Shown: positions 16,164 through 24,163 of the stretch, one piece after another
Layout of the letters: each line of letters starts with the position of its first letter
Position numbering within the stretch: the stretch's first letter is position 1
Program-made: the position numbers and the translations under genes
Notes under the pieces: model-generated
Told to the model about the DNA's origin: nothing
The model's database searches: none
What the model saw: the letters and a program-made list of their open reading frames with translations, nothing else
NCBI GenBank assembly: GCA_003243255.1
Contig: QFQM01000023.1
Span: 1 to 36,860 of the forward strand
Source of the DNA: Flavobacterium psychrophilum
GTDB lineage: Bacteria > Bacteroidota > Bacteroidia > Flavobacteriales > Flavobacteriaceae
Length of the DNA: 36,860 bases
Reading direction: 5' to 3'

Positions 16164-16775
16164 ATGAATATTCTGATTCACCCCACATACTTCCCTTCTA
16201 TCAGTCATTTTGTAGCAATGACGAAAGCTGACGGCATTACTTTTGAGGTTGAAGACAACTTTCAAAAGCAGACCAACCGTAACAGGATGTATATATATAG
16301 TCCTAACGGGATCCAGCTTTTGAATATTCCGGTGAAGCATACCAAAATGGCTCACCAAAAGTTTAAGGATACTCGTTTAGAACATGCTTTCGACTGGCAA
16401 AAACAACATTTTAAATCGCTTGAGGCTGCTTACAGGACTTCACCTTTCTTCGAGTATTTTGAAGACGATATAAGGCCTATATTCGAGAAAAAACACGAGT
16501 TTATGATGGACCTGAATTTTCAGGCTATGGAAATTGTCACCTCATGCCTTGGTATGGATTTTTCATACGAAAAGACTACTGAATATTTCCATGAAGTTGA
16601 GGGAGTGCAGGATTTACGCCATTTGACAAACGGAAAAAAAGATACCGCCCAGTTTGAAACTTACACACAGGTATTTGAAGAAAAACACGGCTTTATCAAT
16701 AATCTGAGTATACTCGATTTGTTGTTTAACGAAGGCCGTTATGCAATGGAGTACCTAAAGAATCAGGAACTGTAG
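16164..16775 (+). CDS. WbqC-like family protein
   Basis: A 203-residue protein from ATG 16164 (MNILIHPTYFPSISHFVAM). An earlier in-frame start at 16116 would translate through the hairpin arm and is unlikely. The N-terminal HPTYFPSISHF, the YSPNGIQLLNIPVKH segment and the late LSILDLLFNEG motif are those of the WbqC family, which is found in surface-polysaccharide loci but also, as here, next to lepB in Bacteroidota. The biochemical activity is not known to me. Its stop codon is 1 bp from the stop of the convergent EEP-family gene. Confidence 0.85.
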   Translation: MNILIHPTYFPSISHFVAMTKADGITFEVEDNFQKQTNRNRMYIYSPNGIQLLNIPVKHTKMAHQKFKDTRLEHAFDWQKQHFKSLEAAYRTSPFFEYFEDDIRPIFEKKHEFMMDLNFQAMEIVTSCLGMDFSYEKTTEYFHEVEGVQDLRHLTNGKKDTAQFETYTQVFEEKHGFINNLSILDLLFNEGRYAMEYLKNQEL

Positions 16776-16776
16776 T

Positions 16777-17811
16777 TTATTCTTCCTCTTCTTTAAAGGC
16801 AAGGCGGGTCATTACCGGAAAATGATCTGAATTAGCAAAAGTATCGAATGTAGTATACTGCTTTACATCAATTTGTTTATCCGTAAATATATAATCTATC
16901 CTTGCAGGATAATATTTGTAATTATACGACTTCCCGAAGCCTTTTCCGGCTTCTTCAAAGGCATCTTTCATTTTTCCTTTTACGCTTCGGTAAACATAAG
17001 AAAAAGCACTGTTATTAAGGTCTCCGCAAATGATCATCGGATACGGACATTCATTTTTATGCTTTTCGACGATCTCCGCCTGCACCTGTTGTTTTTTAAA
17101 GGCGTCACTTAAGCGTTTAAAAATAATTTTAGACTTCTCCTCGTCTATCGTTTCATGAATATCAGGGCTTATTTTAACCGACTGCATGTGCATACTGTAC
17201 ACGCGCAAAGTATCCTTACCTTTTTTTATGTCTGCAAAAATAACATTGTTCCCTGATGCCGGAAACTCAATGTGCCCGCTATCAATGATCGGATATCTAG
17301 ACAGTATAGCCTGCCCCATTAATCCGGAGCGTCCAAAAATAAATTTATTTTTATATGAGGGGAATTTGACATTTCCTCTTTTAGTATATTCCTGAAGGCA
17401 AACAATATCGGCATCCTGTTCCTTCACAAAATTCTTAATCTTTTGGGGAATATCAGTATCGGGCAGCCACTCATAGAGATTGAACATCCTTACGTTGTAG
17501 CTCAGTAACGTAAAATCAGCCTTATCTTCCGGAAGGTTCTTGGATGAAAACCTGTAACACTTGCTTACGAAAGTTATCCCTAATAGCAATACCAGACCAG
17601 AAAGCAGCATTTGGCGTTTGGTCTGCAATAACCAATAGAGGAAAAACAGGAAGTTAAGCACCAGCATGAGTGGCATCAGTAATGTGAAAACCGAAAGTAT
17701 CGGAAAAAGCCTGGGCGCCAAAAAAGGCAATATATAGGCAATGAATGTCAATACGGTCAACACCATATTGAGCACAAACATCATCTTATTAAATCCTGAC
17801 AGCTTTTTCAT
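16777..17811 (-). CDS. Membrane-anchored endonuclease/exonuclease/phosphatase (EEP) family protein
   Basis: A 344-residue protein with three predicted N-terminal membrane helices (about 10-32, 36-60, 66-84) and a C-terminal EEP domain. The metal and catalytic residues are present: Asn106 in LLSYNVRMF, Glu141 in VCLQEY, His208, Asp264/Asn266 in GDLNNS, Asp306 in RIDYIF and Asp329/His330 in SDHFP. Substrates in this superfamily range from DNA to phosphoinositides and nothing here decides which; the membrane anchor argues against a role in replicative DNA repair. It is the last gene of a minus-strand unit headed by mutL, 30 bp after the second rhomboid gene. Confidence 0.9.
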   Translation of the reverse strand: MKKLSGFNKMMFVLNMVLTVLTFIAYILPFLAPRLFPILSVFTLLMPLMLVLNFLFFLYWLLQTKRQMLLSGLVLLLGITFVSKCYRFSSKNLPEDKADFTLLSYNVRMFNLYEWLPDTDIPQKIKNFVKEQDADIVCLQEYTKRGNVKFPSYKNKFIFGRSGLMGQAILSRYPIIDSGHIEFPASGNNVIFADIKKGKDTLRVYSMHMQSVKISPDIHETIDEEKSKIIFKRLSDAFKKQQVQAEIVEKHKNECPYPMIICGDLNNSAFSYVYRSVKGKMKDAFEEAGKGFGKSYNYKYYPARIDYIFTDKQIDVKQYTTFDTFANSDHFPVMTRLAFKEEEE

Positions 17812-17841
17812 GCAATAACGCTTCTTACCAAAGCTACTTAA

Positions 17842-18744
17842 TTATTTTCCAACTTTAAACAAAAATTCCTTTTCTTCTTTGGTTAAACTGTCATACCCTG
17901 ACTTGCTGATCTTATCCAGTATATCGTCGATTTGTTTTTGGGTAATATCCTTTTGAGGTTTTGCAGTGGCTTTTTGTACAGGCGCATTATTTCGGTGTAC
18001 TGTCTTAAACGGAGTCTTTTTGCCAGGCTTAAAGATATTCGCAAAAAAGTCAAGTACCGCTGAAACTCCTTTAGTAAGATCGGTGCCATTTTGCAGCAGT
18101 TTTATGTATGTAAACCCAAACAGCGATCCTGCTAAATGTGCCAGATGACCGCCAGAATTTTGGGCTGAAGCATATATCAGGTCCAGTACTACAAATACAA
18201 TGGCAATATGCCAGAGCTTCACCCTGCCTATAAGCAATAGCCTCACTTCATACAGAGGTGAATAAACAGCAGTAGCTATCAGCAACGCCATAATAGCTGC
18301 CGATGCGCCTACCATCTTAGAAACACCGCTGCCGGCAAGCATCGGCAAAGTATTATAACTGAGTATATAAACAATTCCGGCAAAAATGGCCGAAAGTATA
18401 TATACGCCAAATAGTTGTTTTTGGGTAAAGAAGGTCATGAACAACCTTCCTGCAAAAACAAGCATCAGCATATTGAATAAGATGTGCAGGAAACCAGCAT
18501 GTAAAAAAGCATACGTTATTAGTGACCACGGCTTCCATAAAAGATCAGCAGGATTGGAAGACAGGCTTAACCAGTCGGCTGTGAAAGGCAAATCCCAACG
18601 CAGGAAAGGCAGCTGTATATTAAAAAGCGACAGTATGCTGAATACAACCATCGGGATTGCAAAAAGACCAACATTCCAATAGATAAGCTTCTCCGTGATA
18701 CCGCCAATACGGTATTCCATTTTTAGGTCATCAATGATACCCAT
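17842..18744 (-). CDS. Rhomboid intramembrane serine protease with C-terminal extension
   Basis: A 300-residue multi-pass protein. HAGFLHILFNML is the rhomboid helix-2 signature. The catalytic Ser is Ser148 in VGASAAIMAL (GASA rather than GASG) and the His is His203 in GGHLAHLAGSLFG. A soluble tail from about 230 ends in a short helical module, ITQKQIDDILDKISKSGY then SLTKEEKEFL, seen at the end of many Bacteroidota rhomboids (I know it as DUF6576). It is expected to cut transmembrane segments of unknown clients. It starts 3 bp after the stop of the other rhomboid gene, so the two are almost certainly co-expressed. Confidence 0.92.
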   Translation of the reverse strand: MGIIDDLKMEYRIGGITEKLIYWNVGLFAIPMVVFSILSLFNIQLPFLRWDLPFTADWLSLSSNPADLLWKPWSLITYAFLHAGFLHILFNMLMLVFAGRLFMTFFTQKQLFGVYILSAIFAGIVYILSYNTLPMLAGSGVSKMVGASAAIMALLIATAVYSPLYEVRLLLIGRVKLWHIAIVFVVLDLIYASAQNSGGHLAHLAGSLFGFTYIKLLQNGTDLTKGVSAVLDFFANIFKPGKKTPFKTVHRNNAPVQKATAKPQKDITQKQIDDILDKISKSGYDSLTKEEKEFLFKVGK

Positions 18745-18747
18745 ATC

Positions 18748-19494
18748 TTAATTCCAGCGATTTTTATTAAACTGATTTTTATTCCAGTACCACATCATGA
18801 TAAAACCTATCAATGCTCCGCCGAGGTGGGCAAAATGGGCCACTCCGTCGCCTCCGCCAAATATAGCCTGTCCTTTTACCCCCATGATAAGATCATATGC
18901 CAGTAAACCCGGTACAAAGTATTTAGCTTTTATAGGAATAGGCAAAAACAGTAACATCAATTCTGCATTTGGAAACATAAACGCAAACGCAACCATTATT
19001 CCATATATTGCCCCGGAAGCTCCAACAGTAGGAACATATGCTCCCATAAAATTACTGAACTGTGATGGGTTCAAAATATTCCCCCATTCTGGATTGTATC
19101 TGCCTTCGGCTAATAACGTCAGAACCTCGCCTTTATCAAAACCATTCTCCTGCAATATCGATAATCCCTGATAAAAAGTAATATAATTAATTCCAATGTG
19201 TAAAAGAGCCGCTCCAACACCACAGGAAACATAAAAAAAGATGAATTTTTTAGACCCCCATATGCTTTCAAGTAATGAACCAAACATCCATAAGCCTAAC
19301 ATGTTAAAAAGAATGTGCATGACACCACCATGCATAAACATGTAGGTTAATGGCTGCCATATCTTAAAATCTGAGTTTAGAGGAAAATGCAATGCCAGAA
19401 TTTTTTGTGCAGGTTCGCCAACGAAGAGGGTCCCAACAAAAAATAATATATTTATAATAATTAACTGCTTAACAGTCTCGGTAATGCGCATCAT
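18748..19494 (-). CDS. Rhomboid intramembrane serine protease
   Basis: A 248-residue six-helix rhomboid with no extra domain. It has HGGVMHILFNMLGLWMFG (55-72), catalytic Ser160 in VGASGAIYG and His223 in HFAHLGGALIG. A long hydrophilic insertion (about 110-150) lies before the Ser helix. Its ATG overlaps the mutL stop in ATGA (19491-19494), implying translational coupling to mutL, and the second rhomboid starts 3 bp after its stop. Substrates are unknown. Confidence 0.93.
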   Translation of the reverse strand: MMRITETVKQLIIINILFFVGTLFVGEPAQKILALHFPLNSDFKIWQPLTYMFMHGGVMHILFNMLGLWMFGSLLESIWGSKKFIFFYVSCGVGAALLHIGINYITFYQGLSILQENGFDKGEVLTLLAEGRYNPEWGNILNPSQFSNFMGAYVPTVGASGAIYGIMVAFAFMFPNAELMLLFLPIPIKAKYFVPGLLAYDLIMGVKGQAIFGGGDGVAHFAHLGGALIGFIMMWYWNKNQFNKNRWN

Positions 19495-21389
19495 ATTGCA
19501 AATCGTTTATCTAAATCTTCAACACTAATCGTGATGAACGTTGGTTTATTAAAAGGTGAAACACCCGGCTCTTTACAGGCAAAAAGCGAGTTGACCATAT
19601 TTTCCTGCTCTTTTTCAGGCATTATAACCCCCGTTTTAATCGCAAGGCTTCGCGCCATCGACTTGGCAATACTGTCAGTCTGGCTGAAACTGCTGTCAGG
19701 CACTTCCTGCTGCAAATCGTTTAAAAGCTCCTCCAAAAGGATAGAAACCTCACTTTCAGCAACATTCACGGGTAACCCCGAAACAACGATATGGTCGTTA
19801 TTAAACTCTGCAAAAACAAAGCCAGTATTCTCTAAAGCACCACGCATTTCCTGAATTAATGCAAGTTCCGACATATTATAATATAACATTAACGGAAACA
19901 GAAGCTGCTGGCTTGCCGCATGGTGCACAGTTATATTCGTTAGGAACTGTTCGTACAACACACGTTGGTGCGCCCTTTTTTGGTCGATGATCAAAAGACC
20001 CGACTTAATAGGGCTCACAATATATTTTTTGTGGATCTGGTAGGTCTTCTGAACCGCCTGCTCCACTTCATTGTCATTAAATAACGAACCCGTAACCTCT
20101 TCCGACTCAAAGCTGATTTCGTTAACCGGAGTGATTTCTTCTGCGGCTTCTGTCAATCCTGTATACAGGCTTTCCCAAACGGGTGCTTTTTCTTTTTTGA
20201 AGGATGGTGTCCACCCTCCTCCGCTTCCTGAAGAAAACGAAGACGATGAAGAACCCGAGCTGGTTTTAGCCGGTTTTTCATCTGCAAAAGGGTTGTATGT
20301 CCTGTCCACCTGAACAATTGGCATTACTGCCTCTTTACTTTCGTAATTGTAAGGTGTATCCAGATTAGCATCACGGTCAAAGTCCAGCACCGGAGCCACA
20401 TTAAACTGCCCCAGGCTGTGTTTTATAGACGAACGCAATATTGCATATAACGCATGTTCATCGTCAAATTTTATCTCCGTCTTTGTTGGGTGAATGTTGA
20501 TATCAATAGTATTCGGTGGTACATCAAGATACAGAAAATAGCCCGGTTGCGAACCGTCTTTCAGCAGCCCCTCATAGGCAGCCATCACGGCATGGTGTAG
20601 GTAACCGCTTTTAATGAATCGGTCGTTTACAAAAAAGAACTGCTCTCCCCTGTTCTTCTTGGCGAATTCAGGTTTGCATACAAATCCCTGTATGTTTACA
20701 ATCTCAGTACTTTCCGAAACCGGAACCAGTTTTTCGTTGGTGCGTCCGCCAAAGATATTTACGATACGCTGGCGTTGGTTCGACCCTGGCAGGTTGAACA
20801 TCTCGCTCCCATTGTGGAACAGCATAAAACCGATGTTGGAATGCGCCAAAGCTACACGTTCAAACTCATCAACAATATGACGAAACTCAACCGTATCGCT
20901 CTTAAGGAAATTACGGCGGGCCGGTATATTGAAAAACAGGTTTTTAATTGAGAATGACGTTCCCCTGGGCAGTACCGCCACATCCTGGGAAACAAATTTA
21001 CTCCCCTCTATAACGATATGCGTACCAAGTTCGTCCTGCTCCTGACGGGTTTTCATCTCCACATGCGCAACCGCAGCAATTGAAGCCAGAGCCTCTCCCC
21101 TGAAACCTTTGGTATGCAGTGAAAACAAATCTTCCGCATGGCGTATCTTAGAGGTAGCATGGCGCTCAAAACAAAGGCGCGAATCGGTAACGCTCATCCC
21201 CTTTCCGTTATCTATCACCTGAACAAGGGTTTTTCCGGCATCCTTAACAACCAGTTTTACCTCAGTAGCACCGGCATCGACAGCATTTTCAAGCAATTCC
21301 TTAACAATGGAAGCCGGCCTTTGCACCACCTCTCCGGCAGCTATCTGGTTGGCAACGTGGTCAGGAAGTAATTGAATGATACTGGACAT
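19491..21389 (-). CDS. mutL: DNA mismatch repair protein MutL
   Basis: A 632-residue MutL. The GHKL ATPase motifs are intact: KELLENAVDAGA with Glu34/Asn35, DNGKGM (60-65), RHATSKI and KGFRGEALASI (94-104). A Ser/Gly-rich linker near 375-393 joins the C-terminal dimerisation domain. The endonuclease motif DQHA(x)2E(x)4E is represented by DQKRAHQRVLYE from Asp469, so the His and the first Glu are not conserved, and the distal motifs read ARSLAIKTG and FACKEPGVSPFNKPT instead of the canonical ACK and CPHGRP forms. It links MutS mismatch recognition to strand incision. It heads the unit with two rhomboids and the EEP gene. Confidence 0.97.
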   Translation of the reverse strand: MSSIIQLLPDHVANQIAAGEVVQRPASIVKELLENAVDAGATEVKLVVKDAGKTLVQVIDNGKGMSVTDSRLCFERHATSKIRHAEDLFSLHTKGFRGEALASIAAVAHVEMKTRQEQDELGTHIVIEGSKFVSQDVAVLPRGTSFSIKNLFFNIPARRNFLKSDTVEFRHIVDEFERVALAHSNIGFMLFHNGSEMFNLPGSNQRQRIVNIFGGRTNEKLVPVSESTEIVNIQGFVCKPEFAKKNRGEQFFFVNDRFIKSGYLHHAVMAAYEGLLKDGSQPGYFLYLDVPPNTIDINIHPTKTEIKFDDEHALYAILRSSIKHSLGQFNVAPVLDFDRDANLDTPYNYESKEAVMPIVQVDRTYNPFADEKPAKTSSGSSSSSFSSGSGGGWTPSFKKEKAPVWESLYTGLTEAAEEITPVNEISFESEEVTGSLFNDNEVEQAVQKTYQIHKKYIVSPIKSGLLIIDQKRAHQRVLYEQFLTNITVHHAASQQLLFPLMLYYNMSELALIQEMRGALENTGFVFAEFNNDHIVVSGLPVNVAESEVSILLEELLNDLQQEVPDSSFSQTDSIAKSMARSLAIKTGVIMPEKEQENMVNSLFACKEPGVSPFNKPTFITISVEDLDKRFAI

Positions 21390-21421
21390 GGGAAAAGGGA
21401 AATAGTTTTAGTGATTAGCTT

Positions 21422-21429
21422 CAAAGTTA
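21422..21429 (-). promoter_or_regulatory. -7 box TAACTTTG of the mutL operon
   Basis: On the minus strand this reads TAACTTTG, an exact TAnnTTTG match, 32 bp before the mutL ATG at 21389. TTTTAG about 17 bp upstream is a weak -33 element. The divergent lipoprotein gene at 21492 shares this short intergenic region. Confidence 0.65.
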
Positions 21430-21491
21430 AGGAAATTTATGCCATGCTAAAAGGCATTTATTTTGTAAACTTGCTAACAATTAAATACCTT

Positions 21492-22424
21492 ATGAAAACC
21501 ACATTCGTATATCTTATACTCTGTATAGCAATTTTTACATCATGTAAAAATGAAATTAATCATACAGAAGTTACACCTATATCAGAAACAGCAATTAATG
21601 AGTCCGATTCAATAAAGTTAGAAAAATATTTTCAGTGGTATGAGAAACATGAAAGAACTGGTTATAAAGAATATGATACCCTGACTCTTCAAAAAATTGA
21701 ATCAGAGAAAGACACAATTATATTAAATACATTCATATCAGAGCATCCTGAAATATTACAAAATTATGAATATGAAGATAATCCATCTAAAAAACTATTA
21801 GAGCATTTACATCTTATAGATATTAATGGTGACAACAAAAATGACATCGTTTTTCAGGGCTATTGGGAAGGAGAACCACAAATAACTCAATTATTTATCC
21901 AAAGCAATAATGGCTATAGGAAGATTTTTACTCAATACCAATATATCCACAGCCTTGTATTTAAAGACAAAAAATTGACCTCATTTAAAATGGCAAACCC
22001 AGGTTGTTGTGCCGACCCTCAGTTTGTTGAACATGAGTACATCGTATCCTACAGTGATAAGTTCTCGGTTTTTAAACTTAATAAATCCATTGGTTATTAC
22101 ATAGGAATGGAAAAACCTAAGCATAAGTTTGATTCAGAGAAAGAGTTTAATATAACTGTTAACAATGCTGCTTTAAGGGTCGATTCATACATATTGGATA
22201 ATGTTGAACATCCAATGTATGGCCCGGGTGGTAATGTAATTTCTAAATACAAAAAGGCGACAAAAGGTAAGGCTATAGCATATAAAACTGAAGGAGATAA
22301 AAGCTGGATATATGCTATTATGCCTCTTAAAGACGGTTTTAGCTTTTATGATTTTAATGAACAAAAAGGAATACCATCATATACATACGGCTGGATTCTA
22401 AAATCGGACACCGATTTGAAATAG
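21492..22424 (+). CDS. Lipoprotein with SH3b-like C-terminal domain
   Basis: A 310-residue protein from ATG 21492; longer in-frame versions from 21372 overlap the mutL promoter and lack a signal peptide. MKTTFVYLILCIAIFTSCKN is a lipoprotein signal with the modified Cys at 18. A calcium-loop-like motif LIDINGDNKNDIVF (108-121) is of the kind seen in FG-GAP/VCBS repeats. From about 225 the chain reads ITVNNAALRVDSYILD and later NVISKYKKATKGKAIAYKTE, ending YTYGWILKSD, which resembles a bacterial SH3b domain that in other proteins binds cell wall. The codons are more A+T-rich than those of the neighbouring housekeeping genes. The M50-TPR gene follows after 37 bp on the same strand. Function unknown. 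Confidence 0.85.
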   Translation: MKTTFVYLILCIAIFTSCKNEINHTEVTPISETAINESDSIKLEKYFQWYEKHERTGYKEYDTLTLQKIESEKDTIILNTFISEHPEILQNYEYEDNPSKKLLEHLHLIDINGDNKNDIVFQGYWEGEPQITQLFIQSNNGYRKIFTQYQYIHSLVFKDKKLTSFKMANPGCCADPQFVEHEYIVSYSDKFSVFKLNKSIGYYIGMEKPKHKFDSEKEFNITVNNAALRVDSYILDNVEHPMYGPGGNVISKYKKATKGKAIAYKTEGDKSWIYAIMPLKDGFSFYDFNEQKGIPSYTYGWILKSDTDLK

Positions 22425-22461
22425 ATCCAAAGAAAGACTGGTATTTATCCAATATACGATT

Positions 22462-23622
22462 ATGAACACTCCCTTTTTTGTACTTTTCTATCTAACTCTA
22501 TTCATAGGAAGCCCTCTCATAATATTTTTACATGAACTGGGACATTCTCTTATAGCATTGTTGTTTACCAAAAAAGAAGTCCAAATGTTTATAGGATCCT
22601 ATGGAAAGACAGACCAAAATTATCGCATAAAAATAGGAAGTCTCTACATTTATATTGAAAAGAATGTATCAGATTGGCGCAAAGGAATGTGTGCACATAG
22701 CCCCCATTCGAAAGAATCGCTTGAAATCCTGCAAATTATTGCTGGACCACTACTTCCTTTTATTGTCGCTCTTTTATTTCTAACAACTGCTGTCCTTTAT
22801 CTTAGTGAGAATATGATTGTTTCCAGTGTATTCTTTCTTCTTTTTTCTTCTTTCAGCATGGTTTATAACCTTATACCAAATAAAAAAGCTACAGATCTCA
22901 ACAATGGTGAACTACTATATAATGACGGACAATTATTAATGAACGTGTTAAAGCATAAAAAAATAAACGCTAAATACATATTAGCTATTAATATCTACAA
23001 CCAACAAAAATATGCCGAAGCTATTATAATGTTCGATAAATTCCTCAAAGATGGTTTTGATAGCCAGATAACTTATCGTTTTTTAATCTCTAGCCAATTA
23101 CAACTCAGAAATTATGGAGAAGCCCGAAAACTGGTTGAAGAATCTATCGCTAAACATGAGCAGGATTCGAATGACTATATTAATGCCGGATTAGGTTACT
23201 CCCATTTAGAATTAGAAGATGAAGCATTATCTATGTATGAAAAATCCCTGGCCATAAACCGAAGCTGGCATGCCTTAAACAATATTGGTTACAGTTTAAA
23301 CCTGAAAGCCCAATACAGCGAAGCATTAACTTATTTTGACGAGGCATTATCACTTGATTCACATGCATACACATATAATAATAGAGGATTAGCAAAAATT
23401 AAACTGGGAGATATCGAAGGAGGATTAAAAGACCTTGAGCAAGGCCATAAACTTGATCCGGAGAATTCTTATTATTATAAAAATATGGGCATATATCATT
23501 TTGACAGATGCGAATATCAAAAAGCCTTAGAGTATTTCGAAAAAGCAAAAGAAATGGATCCAACTACTCATCATATAGACAAGGAAATTGAGACTGCAAA
23601 AATAAAACTACGAATAGCATAA
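22462..23622 (+). CDS. M50-like membrane metallopeptidase fused to TPR repeats
   Basis: A 386-residue protein. The first helix carries the zinc motif HELGH (24-28, Glu25 catalytic). Two further helices (about 95-115 and 118-138) lead to NLIPNKKATDLNNGE, where Asp145 matches the third ligand of the NPxxDG-like motif of site-2 proteases. There is no PDZ domain. From about 175 to the end there are five or six tetratricopeptide repeats, for example AINIYNQQKYAEAIIMFDKF and NRGLAKIKLGDIEGGLKDLE, a protein-binding platform that is probably cytosolic. Intramembrane cleavage with TPR-selected clients is the simplest inference. It follows the lipoprotein gene by 37 bp, so the two may work together. 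Confidence 0.88.
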   Translation: MNTPFFVLFYLTLFIGSPLIIFLHELGHSLIALLFTKKEVQMFIGSYGKTDQNYRIKIGSLYIYIEKNVSDWRKGMCAHSPHSKESLEILQIIAGPLLPFIVALLFLTTAVLYLSENMIVSSVFFLLFSSFSMVYNLIPNKKATDLNNGELLYNDGQLLMNVLKHKKINAKYILAINIYNQQKYAEAIIMFDKFLKDGFDSQITYRFLISSQLQLRNYGEARKLVEESIAKHEQDSNDYINAGLGYSHLELEDEALSMYEKSLAINRSWHALNNIGYSLNLKAQYSEALTYFDEALSLDSHAYTYNNRGLAKIKLGDIEGGLKDLEQGHKLDPENSYYYKNMGIYHFDRCEYQKALEYFEKAKEMDPTTHHIDKEIETAKIKLRIA

Positions 23623-23630
23623 GAGTAAAA

Positions 23631-23773
23631 GCTTCAGAGAAGCGGCATATTTATAGTAATATGTAACCTATACGATTTTAGAGCTCCGGAGGAGCGGCAT
23701 ATAATATGCCGCTCCTCCGGAGCTCTATCATTACCATCCTATTTATAGCTATAAATATATCTCCTCTCCGAGG
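23631..23773. repeat. Symmetric palindromic (REP/BIME-like) element
   Basis: Two 24-bp arms (23679-23702 and 23704-23727) form a perfect inverted repeat around a single base at 23703. Each arm contains its own hairpin GCTCCGGAGGAGC (or its reverse complement). Outer hairpins lie exactly 52 bp further out on each side: GCTTCAGAGAAGC at 23631-23643 and CCTCTCCGAGG at 23763-23773. On the left the outer hairpin is followed by GGCATATTTATAG; on the right the reverse complement reads ATATATTTATAG. So the element is two direct 52-bp units followed by two inverted ones, in a convergent intergenic region. ATTTATAGCTATAAAT (23741-23756) is a further 16-bp palindrome inside it. Confidence 0.88.
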
Positions 23774-23815
23774 CTAATCATCTATGAATAATTTCATAAA
23801 ATAAAATCCAATAAA

Positions 23816-23845
23816 AAAGCCCACTCTTTCGAGTGGGCTTTCTAT
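23816..23845 (-). terminator. Intrinsic terminator of the rpoBC-DUF3467 operon (bidirectional-looking)
   Basis: AAAGCCCACTC (23816-23826) and GAGTGGGCTTT (23831-23841) form a perfect 11-bp stem with loop TTTC. Read on the minus strand it ends in TTTTTT, so it terminates transcription leaving DUF3467. In the plus direction the T tract is interrupted by a C but may also stop transcription from 23622. Confidence 0.92.
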
Positions 23846-23850
23846 TTTTA

Positions 23851-24159
23851 TTAAGCCTGTCCTGCAGGACCAAAGGTCAAAGGAATAGCGGGTTGTTCCG
23901 TATCGCTTATTGGGCCATGAGTGGCTTCAAAGCGGTGGATGTTCTCCCCTAGTGCCTTAAGCAGCCTTTTAGCATGCTGTGGCGTTAATACAATGCGGGA
24001 TTTCACTTTAGCCTTAGGCACGCCCGGCATAATCGTTACGAAATCCACAACAAACTCAGAAGCAGAGTGGTTGATGATCGCAAGGTTACTGTATGTTCCC
24101 TCAGCTGTTTTCTCATCCAGCTCTATCTGAAGCTGTGCCTGATTATTCTGGTCACTCAT
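23851..24159 (-). CDS. DUF3467 domain protein
   Basis: A 102-residue protein matching DUF3467: NHSASEFVVDFVTIMPGVPK then AKVKSRIVLTPQHAKRLLKAL and NIHRFEATHG. It starts 4 bp after the rpoC stop and is followed directly by the terminator, so it is the last gene of the RNA polymerase operon. DUF3467 proteins sit in this position across Bacteroidota as far as I know. Small, soluble and without catalytic motifs, it may act with RNA polymerase, but that rests on position only. Confidence 0.92.
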   Translation of the reverse strand: MSDQNNQAQLQIELDEKTAEGTYSNLAIINHSASEFVVDFVTIMPGVPKAKVKSRIVLTPQHAKRLLKALGENIHRFEATHGPISDTEQPAIPLTFGPAGQA

Positions 24160-24163
24160 TGTA

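Noticed and set aside
21372..21491. N-terminal extension of the lipoprotein gene from TTG 21372
   Set aside because: It would overlap mutL and its promoter and bury the lipoprotein signal 40 residues into the chain. ATG 21492 gives a proper lipobox.
23631..23773. Terminal inverted repeats of an insertion sequence
   Set aside because: The arms are only 1 bp apart and enclose no transposase gene, so it is a palindromic element rather than an IS.
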